The translations under genes were made by a program, and so were the position numbers. A stretch of DNA of 64,000 nucleotides from Siphonodentalium dalli. Taxonomy: Eukaryota; Mollusca; Scaphopoda; Gadilida; Siphonodentaliidae. The first letter of the stretch is position 1, and every line of letters begins with the position of its first letter. This document shows, piece after piece, positions 27,501-42,500 of the stretch. Location: the NCBI GenBank assembly GCA_032622095.1, contig CP136064.1, forward strand, positions 176,284,247-176,348,246, read 5' to 3'. The notes beneath the pieces were generated by a model, which searched no databases, had not been told where the DNA came from, and saw nothing but the letters and a program-made list of their open reading frames with translations.

Positions 27501-30500
27501 TAGATGTGCGAATACTCATTTGTTTAAACCTATCATGATGAGAGCTGTGCTGGTGCAGCATTAAAAATCATGAGCCAGTGCATTCTCTTATATATGCAAA
27601 TCTCCCATAGGGAGCCTCGCATATATACCAAGAGAATGCACTGGCATACAAGGTCATGGTCATGATGATGAACCTCCATACCAATTTCATTCAGATCCGA
27701 TGACCTATGGATCAGATATCTGAGCGGACAGACAAAAAAAAACAGATTTCCAGATCTCAAATAAAAGGTCAGCCGACCACAGTGTCCCCCGAAAACATGG
27801 CAAGTCGACGCCACTTTGTTAAAGAAATTAAAAAAAATGTTAAAATGTTCTAAGTCGAAAGGGTAAATAATTCCGTAAAGAAATAATTTTTCCGTCATCT
27901 ATATACATGTTGCACATCTCCAATATGTGGGCAGACCTGTTTACTTTCAAAATTGGAAATAGGGAGATTTGTCCTCAGAAATAGGGAGATTTAGTGAAAA
28001 ATAGGGAGATTTTTTTCAATGTTGACATGAAGTGTCTCTAAAATCACTGAATCGTTTGGAATAAAATTACGATTTTCCGGCTATATACTCCTAATTAATT
28101 TGTAACACAATAGCATGCATGGCTTATCGCTTGCTACACCTGTAGGTTAATTTTTGGTTTTATCTTTTGAATCGGGAGATTTCGTTTCCCGATCGCGAGC
28201 ACAGGAGAAATGACACAAAATCGGGAGACTCCCGCCGAAATCGGGAAAGTAAACAGGTCTGTATGTGTGTTCCAATACTCTGAAGTTTCAAATATCTACG
28301 ATCAAAACTGTAGGAGGAGTTGATTACACAATGAAGGTACCCTCATACAGAAAATTATTTTAAAATATTTCAAAGTCGAAAGGCCCATAACTCTGGGAAA
28401 AATCATTGGATCAAACTCAAATTCGAACTTGACATGTATTTTGATATGAACGACCCACAAAAAAACAGAATTTCCAATTAAACAATCCAAACTTGAGTTA
28501 TCATCCGGAAACCAAAGAAAAAAGAAGAAAATGGAATTTCTAAGTCGAAAAGCCCATAATTCTGAGAAAAATCATTGGATCAAACTGAAATTCGAACTTG
28601 ACCTGTATTTTGATATCAAGACTCACAAAAAAATGGAATTTTCAATTGAACAGTCCAAACTTGAGTTATCATCCGGAAACCAAAGAAAAAAGAAGCAAAA
28701 TTGAATTTTCTAAGTCGAAAAAAGTCCATAACTCTAGGAAAAATCATCGGATCAAACTCAAATTCGAACTCAACCTGTATCTTGATATGACTGATCCACA
28801 GAAAAATGGTATTTGCAATTAAAGGATCCAAACTTGAGATATAACCCGGAAACCATCAAAGTGAGAAATTTTCTAAGTAAAAAAAAAGTTGAAAAAAGGG
28901 AAATAACTCCATAAAAGAACATCGGATCAAACCCAGAATTGCAGAGCACCTGTGTTTCTTGGTTGAGACACCTACATACCAAGTTTCAATCAAATCGGAT
29001 GATCATTACCGGAGTTAAAATTCCGGATGGATGGACAGACGCACGGACGGACAGACGTGGCTGATTACAATAGTCCTCCAAAAATTTTGGGGGACAATAA
29101 TGCCATACCATATACCAATATGTTCTTTCAACAAGTTCAGAGTTTCATATTCCCACCATTCTTTTAATCCACACAAATTCAATTTCCCATTTCTCTCATG
29201 CAAAACACATTTTGAAAAGCATGTGCACATGCAAATTTATATTTTATTATTTAGCTTTGGGGAACATGCCAACGAAGCATTCTACCTTCGTATCGGCTAG
29301 CTCCAGGTCTAACTGGCATTGACTGTAGTGTAGTCAATATTTTCCAAATAGACGTCCGTAAAAAGTTTGCTCATCGATTATGTCTAATTTATTTCTCCAA
29401 AATGAGCCAATCATGTATCAATGACTGATAAAAAGTTGCAAGTGGAGGGTTTTCGGACAATGTGTGAGAGTCTGAGAATGGGAAATATACATTGTTTGGC
29501 CTTATCTACCATCGGATTGATCAAGTCAAATTTAAAATAGTCCCACTAAATGTGATATATCACCTCCATGCGGACCAGTAATATACCTTTTAGCAAGAGC
29601 CTTTTGCTTAGCTTCTTTGTCCTTCTTGAAGGATGACTTTTCTGAAATCAGACAAACACACGCGGGGAAAATTATTTTTCTCATCAGACATATGTATCTA
29701 GATAGATGGATTCTCTTATTCAGTGATAAAAGTGTATGTTGGAACATAGGCTTGCCATGATTATTCGACTAACCTTCGAAAAGTGTGGTAGTTGATGGTT
29801 ATTTACTTTCGTCAACGAATCGGCGAAGGGCAAGGCAGGTATGGTTGTGTATGTAAGCAGGACTATGCACCGATGCCATGTCTGTAAGTAACAGCTAGTT
29901 AACAGTGTATGCAGTGCAATATACCACCCAGAGGTTGACTTAATTTTTTTTAATTTGGATAGCATTTTGCAGTACTGGGTAGATTATATAGCATTCCCTA
30001 CCAATACACGTTTTTTTCATTGTAAATTGATTAGCAGAAATTGGAAATTGCATCGCATATTGTGATGCGAATCCAGTTAAATTGAACCCTGCCACCCGAC
30101 ACCCTGTTCTCTCATCCGACTATCCACGTCCGATGCAGCTTCCTTTGCCTTTGATGTCTCGGTAAAATTTGCTTTACTTGATGCAATTTTGCAGTTACTG
30201 TCACGGCGTGTGTGCAGTTTGCAGGCACATCGGCTCATTGGCAATTCTGGGTAGTATTTAATAGTAAGGGCATGTGTATAACTACATTGGGACAAATGAG
30301 AGCATGAGTATTCCCCTTAAAACACTGAACACTGACAGTTTATAACTGTGTTCAATGTGGACATAAAGTAGTCAATGTAATTTTGCATTTATCACTTTTT
30401 TACCTGGATGTAATTTAGGTCGCATATCTGAAAGATTAATCAACTAACCGTCTACTATAATGGTCGATTAGTCAATTCTGAAAACTAATAGTCGTGGCAA

Positions 30501-33500
30501 CCTTATTGGTACAGTCTATTATTCATCTGAAGGGGAGCAGGAAATACAAGCAGATGACAGACAAAGAAACAGGTAATACAAGTGCAGAATTATTGTTATT
30601 CATTGGGGGGATATGTTCAGCTAATAAGTTAAAAAAAAACGTTATAACTTCTAATCTGAGCATTTCCTAAGGGAACTACTCGTGAATGTGTATTTAGTAA
30701 ATAATTGACTTCCAGCATTTATATACAAGATATTAACACTTTCATGATGGAAGCTTCCTGAAAACCCTGTGCCAATGCATTCTCTTATATATGCGAGTCG
30801 ACCATAGGTCTCCTCGCATATATAAGAGAATGCATTGGCCTAAACATTTTATATTATTTTTTATAATTGTTAAATAATGTAAAAAAAAGAAATTTAAAGG
30901 ATGTAAGAAAAAATGATAAAAAATTGTTAAAGAATGTAAGAACGAGAGGCCGATCACGATCGGCAGATGTTTAACCCATACCTTGGCGATACCGATTAGC
31001 TATTTTAATAAATCCTTACACCAACCTTTTCATGAGTGCAAAAGTTTCAACAATTCACACCTTACATTGAGGTCACAAGTGGAATCAGACTTACTGGGCA
31101 CCTTGCTCACATAAGCACAATAGGAACATGGGTGTGGCATTCGATTTCAACCAGATATATCTTATAGAGTGATAAAGCTAATTAAGCTAAATCCATAGTC
31201 AGAAAGATGCTCCATAGCAGTTAAAGACAAAATAGTTAAGATATTAAGTAGATAAACATCATAGCAATTCCATTTATTTGCTTATCACATTGGAATGTGA
31301 GACATAACATATTTTATTACATATTTATCAACGTAATTCGCATGATCGCACGACGTTCCAGGCGAGTGATAATTCTCAGAATCGCACTAGTGCAATCTGT
31401 CGACGGAACTATTTCATTCAACGCAAGGGCGACAACCCACTTGCCGAATTCGCAGCGCGCCGATTGGGTTATATTTTTGGAAAATCTGGGAAAACCCAAT
31501 TAACACCTTTGCGCGTTCAAGATGGGTCAAGTTCACTCGCGGATAGAAGGGCTCCCTGTCTGATTGTTGTGTTAACCCTAAAATGCCGTTAAAACTCAAT
31601 TAAATTCACATTTTCTGTACCGAAGATGTACGACTGTGAGTCAACTTACTATGATACGTAGATATGTAATAAAAATAGAACCGCATGAGTGTCTGAATTT
31701 TGACGAAATTATCGCACTCGATTTGTTGGCGGAACGCGATACCTCTCGTGCAGGATTGCGTCCCGCACTCTAGGTATCGCTCCGCCAACAAATCTCGTGC
31801 GATAATTTCGTCAAAATTCAGACACCCATGCGATTCTATCTATATGTTTTTTTATTATTGTTATTTTTTTATTATGTTTTGTGTTAGCTGCATATTAAAA
31901 ATTCATGGGATCATTTAGATGGGAGAAAAGGGTTAATATTTCCCATTAAAAAAACAATCAATACATTAAACAACTATACAAGTGAGGGATGTATAGACCT
32001 GGATATAAAATGATTGATAATGATTGGAAAAAAATATTTTAATGCTGAATTTTTAGATAGCTAGAGGTACTAGTATGAGATTGGTCAGATTGAAAATAGA
32101 TTCATTACATTGGATAGCATACTGTATGACCATGGAATGGGTAGGGTTAATTTTCTTCTAAGCTAAACATTGGAAAGATATAATGTATGTAAACAGCGGA
32201 AATATAATTAAAGTTATGGTTAATTTCTTCAAACCAATCGATACCAAAATCTATACAGGTGAAGAATGTATCATCATTAACATGGATGCAATTATATATA
32301 TAGTGATCATGTGAAAAATATCTAGTTATCACATTGTGTCAACAGGATTGGTGGAGGATGTTAATATTTTTAAGCAAATAAACCAAATGACCCTCACTAT
32401 GCAGGTTAGGGGTGTGTTATCATAAACTATGCCAAGAACTATAAACATAATCAATGGAAATATTTGAGTTATGAAATCGGATAGAATGGGGTTAATCTTA
32501 CCCAAACTAATGAACTGATAAACACAAAAAAGTCTATAAAAAGCATGTCCTTGGATTTAGCAAAACCCATACAATAAGCCAGTCCCTAATGTCATGAACC
32601 TATTACAACAAAGGGGTTAACTCAATATTGCACAGAAAAGCAGAACTAGCCAGAGTGTAATCAATTAGTTTTGACAGGTTTTATCAACAGACTCAGCCAG
32701 AGCAATGTTAGTTATCTCTATGGTATGTAGTGTCCAGTTAAACATTGCCAATAATACACTCTTGTGTTATGTGAGATGTTCTCTTCTCACAGTGCAGGCA
32801 TAATTAAATTACTTTATCAGTCACTTTAATTTTAAATGGCCATAACTCTGTTAAAATATACCCGATCAAACTCAAATTCGAACCTGATCTGTATTTCGGG
32901 GTGAGGACCATATGTACCAAATATGGTGCTTATCAGATGAAAAATATTTAAGTCAACACAGCTTGGATGAATTCTATTTAAAAACAAGAGCAGAAAGGGT
33001 TAACTAAACGATACCAAAAACCATACAGATAAAGAACGTGCTAAGAAAAACCTAGGTAAGAAATATGAGGCATATCAGAAGAAAATTGTTTCACTTAGAT
33101 GCATCAGATAGCATTTGTGTGCAGGGTTAATTATTTTCTAAACCGATCAACCAATCGATACCAAAAACTATACAGGTGAGGGGTGTGTCATTATAAACCT
33201 ACAATCGGACAAAAAATACTTAAGTTATGGCATCGGATAGAACATGACTATGTATAGATGGAAAGTGTTAATAATTTCTTAACTGATCAACCGATTGATA
33301 CCAAAAACTATACAGGTGAGGGGTGTGTCATCATAAACATGCACATAAAATTGGAACAAGATCCGATAAAAAATATTCAAGTAATCGAATCGGATAGCAA
33401 GTGTCTACGGACAGACGGACACATGGTATGGGTACACATAAAAATGATAAAATTGTTAAAGAATATATTAAGAAAAAATGATAAAAATTGTTATAGAAAT

Positions 33501-36500
33501 TAAGAAAAAATTATAAAAAATTATAAAAATTGTTAAAGAATACAAGGATTATTGATAAAAAATTATAATTTGTTTTAGGCCAATGCATTCTATTATATAT
33601 GGTTGGCTCGCATATATAAGAGTATGCATTGGCACAAGGTCTTTAATGTTGCGCCAGGACAGCTCCCGTCATGAAAGGGTAAAACAAGTGGCTGGTAAAC
33701 CAACATCTATACTACACCTATACGTCAGTAATACTGAAACACATGGACAATAAAATGTTGTGTAGTTTCCAGGAACTTACTTAATAGAAATATATGAGTA
33801 TTTTGTATAGAACAATTTTAAGATGGTCTATCTCTTCCTAACAAGTGTTATATAGTTTCCGGGATATAAATAATAAATTTGAGTCTAAGAACCTGTCCGG
33901 AAATGCTTCTATCAATTAATATTGATTTTATTTCCATTTTTTCAGGTATAATTATAATACATACAACCTTTAGGGACAGTTTTAAATGCAATTTTTATAG
34001 AACAAACTTCAGACACATTGTGTGTTGCACACTTCAATGCCAGGAAAGGATATACTTTTAATATGGTGAGGCATCACCCTCACCTAGCAAACATGAATTT
34101 AAAGAACTCCTCCACTCCTAAACATGACACATGAAGAACTAGGAACAGTCAGTACAATCTCACCATTTGATGTGCCCACAGATTCTTTCTTTTCTTTGCC
34201 AGGCAAAATATGAAGAAGTCGTCCCTAAGGAAATAAGAAACACAAGATGAAGAATTATAAACAAAAGGAACAGTTGCAATGCCAATCGTGGCATATGCCC
34301 CAATGCTCAGTTTAGAGAGTGGGCAATACTAAATATTGGTATGGATGGAAAATTTTGTCATTTTCTAAATCCAAGAAGGTCCATACCTCTGAACAAATCA
34401 TTGGATAAAACCCAGTGCATCAATTCCCTCATATTGACCTAGATCACTATTCCAAAGATATTCAAATCTAACTGTTGGTACCAGACTAACAATGCTATAT
34501 GTTAAGCAAAGATGGAGAAATTTGCTATCTCCAACAAGGGCAATAACTCTGACAAATAGAGATGGACAAAACCTGTCAGAATCCTTCCATCAATCCTGGA
34601 CTGAAATTCCTAATGTAGGAACAATTTGAAGTGGAACTGTCCCATTGGGCATAAGGATACCCATCGCAGTACATTTGAGGTATATAAAGGGTAACCATTA
34701 ACATTAGAGTGTATATAAAAAAGAACAACTCTGTTCATATGATTCTGATTAACCTCAGAACTGCAGATAGTCATGTTCCCATGATAGCAAGTATGTGTGT
34801 CAAGTGCTGGTAAACAAAACAGTTGATTGGGAAATAAAGGGAATATAAGTCTGGACAAAATTATGTATTTTGCGACAAAAAAGGGATAATCTGACAAAAA
34901 AAGTCTGACTGTCTCAACCATAGGTGTACAGGTTAATATCTGTGCAAAATTTTAAAAAAATTGACTGGAAAATTTTGGAACACAAGCTCAGACAAAGTTG
35001 TGTCCATGGACTGATGGACAGACAAGCCGATTCCAGTGTACCCACCCCCCCCCCCACAACTTTGTTGCGTGGTGTAATTATATTATGATCTAGATTTAAT
35101 TAATTCTCATCATTTGTTACTTTCAATCAAAATAATGTGTGACCTGTTAACTTGTAAATATAGTGTACCTGAAAGGATGAACCATCTAATTCGGTAAATG
35201 CCTTCACTGCATGTTCTGGAATCATGAACGTTACAAAAGCAAAACCCATCGGTTTCTTCGTCCGGAAATCAATTGGTAGATTCACCTCTGTCATAGGACC
35301 TGTGATGGAGACATTGAGATATTCCTTCAGTCACATTCTGATAAGAGCATAGCCATTTCTTTGCTTAATACTCATTGACAAATATATCCCTTAGGAAATG
35401 TTCAGATAGTAAGTTGTACAAATGACCTGTCACCTATGGCCATTGTTGAACTTATTATCTGAACATTTCCCACCAAAGAATATGAATCCTTCTGCACACG
35501 TCTGCTTTTATTACCTAAACATCCCTCCAAATAAAGAATAGACCATTACAATGTATTCTTTTTTAACTGATTGGGTGAATTCATTTAGTATAGAAAGGGT
35601 AATTTATTCAGGTTAATTATACCGCAATAGCCTTAAGTGTAATCCCATTCTCAGAAAAATTCAGACCCTGCGGTAGAGCTTCAATTTCTAAAACCAGGAT
35701 TCCGAGTCTATACCACCAATCAGAAATGAGTCTAAGTCCAATGAAAATGATTAACATAAAACAGTGTGGGCTAATTTGGGAGAAGCCCAGATGAGACTAC
35801 AATTGACTCAGCATGTCAATATGTCTCCGAATGTATGTTTACAGAGACTGTTGTAATCAATACACTGGGACGGGAAATTATTTATTTACTATTTATTTAG
35901 AACATTGCTGTTCAGCTATGATCTGTGTGTGATTTTACCGTATTCTCGCGGGTACAAGACCAGGGGGCCTAGGGAATAAATAGCTTGAAAAGGCATGGGT
36001 GGTCTTATACCCCGGAAAAGTTGAGGCCCACCCCAAATTTTTTTCAATTTCAGCGGTGGTAAGTATTTGATATCAGCTTGTAGACAGAAAAAAAGATTGA
36101 CGAACTCGAGAAATTTAATATTTATATTCAAAACGGAAAAGTATACTTCGTAGGCATGTTCGAGAATATTCAATAAAATAAAATAAAGTGAATCTTAAAA
36201 TCTTATTTGTTTATTAAATTATACTTCCCGGGGAAACAAATCATTAACAGACACCAAATTAGGGCCCGACGAAGCTTCGAGATTCGATTCGATTTCGAAT
36301 CTTACTACCCGATTCAATTCGATTCGAAAGCGGTCGAGTGATTCGGGATATTTCGAATCGTTGTATAAAAGTTCTTTATTGCCCGCATTTTCTCCAAATA
36401 GTTAACAATAATCCGCGACCGACGTGTCCAACGTGTAGGGTATAAGTTGCCAAATAGATCGTTCTTTCTTCCCCCACTAATCCAGAGCGCCTATATGAAG

Positions 36501-39500
36501 TCATGTGAGATAGCTTAGTTGAATTTCCTACCTCGCATGAGCATGTGGTGTCTCTCACATGAGACACGCGACTTGTCACATTTGCATACTCAATTGATGA
36601 AAGCACGCATCGAAGGTGTCATTTTTCAAATAAAATGTAATCGAACTGAAATATATGTGACGAACATTAAATGAATGTACATGTAATAAGTTTAAGCTTG
36701 TTAATTGCATGTGTAACTGGATATTCCACACACAACAACTTCATCTGGAAATATATACACATGTACATCTGATTTGACCCAATTCTACACGTTATCTATA
36801 ACCAAACCACACAACTGCTGTTGATATACGCAATGTATATAGTTCGGCGTTTCTGCAAAAAGCATGTGTCCATCGTATCAATTAACATTAATTGTATTGT
36901 ATTGCAAATGTATAACATAAAAGTAACTCGATAATTGAAATTTATAGGTTGTCATAGCAACATAAATTTCTCATTAAATATTTCTTCGCTCGAATTTAAC
37001 GAGCGGACTTGAATATTTGCCCTGAATCCGAATATCTAAATGTTCGGACGGACGGACTCAATTATTTATTATCTCTATACGCTCTTATCAGTTAGTTTGT
37101 TTTCAAATATATACCTTTGTTACATACCAAATTTGTAATTTTGACCAAGTTTTTGCAAGTTATTAGTTTTTGTCACAACCATTTTGATAATGTTAGAATG
37201 GCGACATGGGCGATTTGGGGGCAGAATCATCATCATGGGTGCATGAGTGACTGGTGTGATGGGATGGTAAAATCTCACAATCGGGACAATAGTTTTGACC
37301 TCGTGTCTGGCTCAAATATCTTTCCAGTGGGCAACAGACACTCAGTAACAGTTTAAATAATTATAAACGTTCATGTTATTATTCTGAATACAAGTAATTT
37401 GTTTCATTTAATCATTGTTGTTGTTTTTATTCTTAAATGAAATTCAGATTCAGGAAACATAGAATTCACATCATAATAATGATATAAGATATAGACTATA
37501 GACACAGGATTTACCGAGCTACATGTATCCAAGATGGTGGATTGCTTGAGATATTCCTACAATTAACACTTATTTCTGCAATCTGCATGTCTACAAATGG
37601 TTTCTTTTGACATTTAATTATAATATTTACTTTCCGTCAATACCGACGCTTTTGAAGCATACTTAAATATGGATATGGTATCCGGAGTCTGGGAATATAT
37701 ACCGCAAATCTGCCGCGAGTGTTGGCAATAGATTCGATTCGAGATTCGAATCATAATCATGATTCGATTCGAGATTAGATTCGATGTTGAATTTGCCGAT
37801 TCGTCGGGCCCTACACCAAATACAAAAGAACCGAGTCGCTAACGGTGTATATATGTAGCTTCAAGTTCAAAAGCCATGCGCGGCTATGCGCGTGCAAAGC
37901 CACAGGTGTCTGTCCTACTACAGTACTGTAAAAAATATTTTTCGAGTTCAGTGACAACGTCGGTATGTTCCTTCATGTAACCAAACACAGAGAACTGGCT
38001 TCCTGGTTATGTAAACACACAGTGGGTATAATAATGAAGCAGAAGGGGAACTTGTCATTGCACAACAATGTCTTCCAAACTACGTCAACGTTATAACCAA
38101 AATAAAGGTTATTGACATTAACATTTTTAACCTGCATTTTGTTCACGTTTTACAGTATAAACAGTTTAGGAGCGATAACTCTATTTATTAAAACACGTGC
38201 TTTTTTAGCAGAAATATAACTGTCTTTTGTCAGTACTGTTAGTGTTAAATAATTACACTCATTGGCTTTTGTTAAACATGCAATTAGTCGCTATTGTAAC
38301 ATCCTCTATGTGGACAACGGGTCACGAATAAAGCGTCGGGTTTATTAGTTTCCTAATCGGATTAAGTCTGAACATTGATATAAACTATAGACTACTATAG
38401 ACTATAGATGCGGGATTTACCAACACTGTTTACAAAATTTAATAGTATGGGAATGTTGGGCAATAAAACAACAAGACAAGTGTTATTAAATATTTTAATA
38501 CACACATTTAATTGAAAAATCACTTTCTTAAAGTAACTTATAGGCCTATTTACCTTTACTTAATCTGGAAGCCGGGGATATTCCCCAATACTCGGCTTTC
38601 ATCAGTATTTCATCAGTTTTACCCCGATTTTTGGTTTGCAAAGGCCCATATCCGAGTTTAAGCCGTTTTGGAGGGGTTATGATTAGGGCTAGGGAGGGGG
38701 TGGTCTTATACCCCGGAAAACTTACTACTCAGCAGTGTTATGACAAGAGTTATATGTTATCTTTAATTTTCACAAAATGGTAATCCCATCTTTCTGTCAT
38801 AATCAAACTTTCATCAAACAGCTAATCGACCGTGGTTAAAATTTGAGTCGGAAAAAAGCAATGTTCTGTAAATTTTTCATTGAGGCTGTTGTAAGTACTT
38901 TGTAACATGATCTCAATGTAGATACCGCAAAAGGTAATTTTTAATTTTGTTTTGACAGTTAATCCTCCCTTTGTCCATTTGGATTATGGATGCATGTAGT
39001 CATTGTAACAATGCATATTAATGACGACATTATATAGCACATATTTATGATGTCAGCATTATATTACCAGCGAGTATAAGACAATAGGTTAATCAGCTGA
39101 TTATGATTGACAACGGATTAATTTATGGCTCGTTGATTTCAGCAGCAATACAAGGCGAAATAATATGTATGCTTGATGACTGTGTAGTAACATTATACAT
39201 AGTTTCCAGGCAGGTGTCGCTTAGATATTTATTGCTACTTTGATATTTATTAATAATACTAGTTTTTCTAGTAGCTCATTTTAGCTATGTCTGTGGTTAG
39301 TTTGTAACAAAGATAAAAACACGATAATTTCCCCAATTATACGCGCAATTAAATTCGGCAAATATATTTTTAATTTGGCAAAAAATACTTTCATTTGGAA
39401 AAACTTTTGATTAGAGAAAATTTTCGCCCAGCATCCAACCCTGAATGGGAGATTCCATTCAGTATAATTCAGTATAGAAAGGGTTAAAACACTTCAATGT

Positions 39501-42500
39501 AAAAAATGTGTGATACCAGATTTTTCACATGTGTTTTATTAAATGCTATTGCACACAAGTCTTAACACTTTTTTGGGTGATTACATCATAAATGACGTCA
39601 TGTTCATGGGTGAATATATTTTGCAAATATACTAAGTACTAAATAAATCCAAATTTCCATATGACTGCTGGCGGCCATGTTTTAAAACAATTTTGGGAAA
39701 AAAGTTGGCAGCTCCCATCTAGAGGCCACCTCAAAGATCCATATGAAGTTTGGTAACAAATCGGATGAGGGATATGGCCTGTAGGGTGTGCCGAAGGATT
39801 TAGTCATGTAAAGAGTAAAATCCATTTTAAAGTCCCTTTCAAAGTTGTTACGGATGGACAGACTCACGGACTCAGATGGATGGACAGAGTACATTACCAT
39901 ATACCCTGCCAAACTTCGTTTGCAGGGGATATTAATATAATTTATCACTTCAGAGCAGTCGCGAATATTCCTTGGATGTTAATCTTAGAATTGCCACAGG
40001 TCTACCCCCCCCCCCCCCTTGTCAGTGATATAAACCAAGATATACCCTCCCACATCGATAGGACTATTCATCAGAACAGACACACACTCCCTTTTCCCAT
40101 AACCCCAGAAAAGATCACTACCAGTGGCCAGGCTATTTAATTTGAATATTATAGTCTACATTATAACCAAAATATCTATCTGCATAAGATTTATGAAAAG
40201 TTATGACTGGATTTTTAGAAATTATATACATGATAACTAGAATTGTTAAGTTTCACGGATTGTCTGTGAGACTCCTGGATAGCCAGGGCAATTCCGCAAA
40301 TACGGATAACCCCCAGTTTCTCCCGGATTCAGCAAAACCTGGCATTCAAAATCCCAAAAAATGATGTTATTTTATTTTTGAATATTCGTGCTTTTGCAGG
40401 GATTTCCCCATAACAGGGATTTCCTTATTTCCTGTACCGTAAATACCCACACATTAACATTCAAAGAATGTACCATCGGTAACTTTTGATGTTCCCTCTG
40501 ATTGAAGACTGATCAGTGGTGAACTATGACTGATATTAATTGATTTCACAATCTGGTGTTGTTATAGTATACAATACATATAATCACAAGTGTGTAGTTG
40601 TATTGTAAGACCCAATTGATGAACATTTCTAAGTAATGGATACTTTATGATTTTAGTTCACTGATTAGTGGTGTGCATTGCGAATGGAATGTGTCCATTT
40701 CGTTTGCGGTAAAACTGTAAGACATGTCATTTTGTACTTTCTGTTTCAAGCATACATGTCCGGTTGTAACCTGTGTAACTTGGGTTCATTTTTACTTATT
40801 TTAAACAGTTTCGGTTTTTTTAAATTTGTTAGTAAATGGTGGAATGTGTCCATTTCTTTTGGGGGTTAAACCGTAAGACGAGTCTATTGTAGTTTATTCC
40901 AATTTTGTACTTTCGGTTTCGTGCATATCTGGCTGTATCTGGTGGAATTCTGAGTAGTTTTACTTAGTTTATATCTGGTGGAATTCTGAGTAGTTTTACT
41001 TAGTTTATACAAAGTGTCTGCTTCTTACTCTTTAATAAATGGTGGTAGTCTCTCGATCAACCGCGGTGGAATTTGTGTTTTGAAGCGAAAATTATGTGGT
41101 CGCGTTTAACAGGTGATCGTCCATTGCAGCTGATATAGAGAATAAACCATTCGGTGAACATGTCTGATGGTAACATAGTATTCAACCTAGATCTGTTGTT
41201 CCACCACGAACCGTACAACAACATAAATGTTGTTCTACTCACCAAAATGTTAAAATTGAGTTGCATAGAAATGTCTGTTGTTGTTTTAAGAGTTATGCGG
41301 GAAGAGATAAGTACTACATCCTTAAATATTCAACTAGCCACAATTTTACCTATTCAATATTGGTATATTTCTATTCAGTGAAACTATCTTTTCAGTTAAA
41401 GCAATTCAGACTGTGAATTATGTCTTTACGTATTTGTAAATAGACTTTGTTGTGATTTAGATGAATGTGAACTAAATTTATGTAAACTCCAGAACACGAA
41501 GTGGTTAATCGATGTTAACAGACTGGACAAACTGAGACTTTATCGTGAGCTAAAATCAGTCTATCACCAAGAACAATACATACAGCTCAACATCAGCAAA
41601 GCAGAACGTTCAATGATGGCTCAATTCAGATGTGGAATTATGCCATTATGCATCGAAATTGGTCGATGGAGAAGTGAAGACATTGACGAGCGGTTGATCG
41701 TCTTTTGCGAGTCAGCGGCAGTGGAAACTGAACTTCACCTGTTGTTTTCGTGCTCCGCATACAGAGACCTAAGACTAACATTTTTCAAAAATACAATGTT
41801 TTATATCAATGGCATCCACTCACTTAACTTTATGGCGAACTACCTCATAAATTCATTTCCACGTCAGACGGCTAGATATCTTCACAATTGCTTTAATCGT
41901 AGACGCATTTTATTGACTCTACCAAGCATACGCATATAACTTTTAATTCGATGTACACATTTACTTAAAATGACTTATAGGTCCTATGGGCCGGGGGTAA
42001 ATAAATATATACAATGTAATGTATTTACCTATCTGTGAATTTTGTATAGCATATGTCACTATAATAATAAAATTATCCTTTCCTATCCTCACCATAAGTC
42101 CTGAACATGTCTTCTATATCTTCTTCTTTACAAGTGTAAGACAGATTTCTCAAATACAATCTTCCTGACTAAAAAATGAGGATAAATCAAAAGGATAAGA
42201 GGAAAAAGGATATAGACAATTCAAAACTAGTTGAATACCTTAATATAAGATTATCTGTTAATGTTCTTCCCTAGAGAATGACTTCTCACCTCTTTCTGTA
42301 TATAGTTTTGCTTTAACCTCTTCACTGCTATGACTCCATAACTATTACGGACGTAAAAGTGAACGCTGTGTGCTATATGGTCCATAGGTACTACGGACCT
42401 ACTTCAGCACACTAACAGTAGACCATTATACATAACTGGAACTCAGAGATTGGTGCATCGGAATAACTGTATCTCGAAGTTTCAAACAGTGTATGTTCCA

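Larger units (their letters stand above)
30737..33679. mobile_element. piggyBac-like MITE, family A, split by a 2.5-kb insertion
   Basis: The left half starts after TTAA (30733-30736) and contains the CCAATGCATTCTCTTATATA palindrome. The right half (about 33441-33679) has a second such palindrome and the end AGCTCCCGTCATGAAAGGG. Both halves contain the AAAATGATAAAAAATTGTTA simple sequence, and the 30953-33440 element sits between them. Confidence 0.7.

Noticed and set aside
40678-41381. Possible N-terminal parts of the LINE ORF2 upstream of 41400
   Set aside because: The frames are short, interrupted and show no reverse transcriptase motifs. The region is dominated by local direct repeats.
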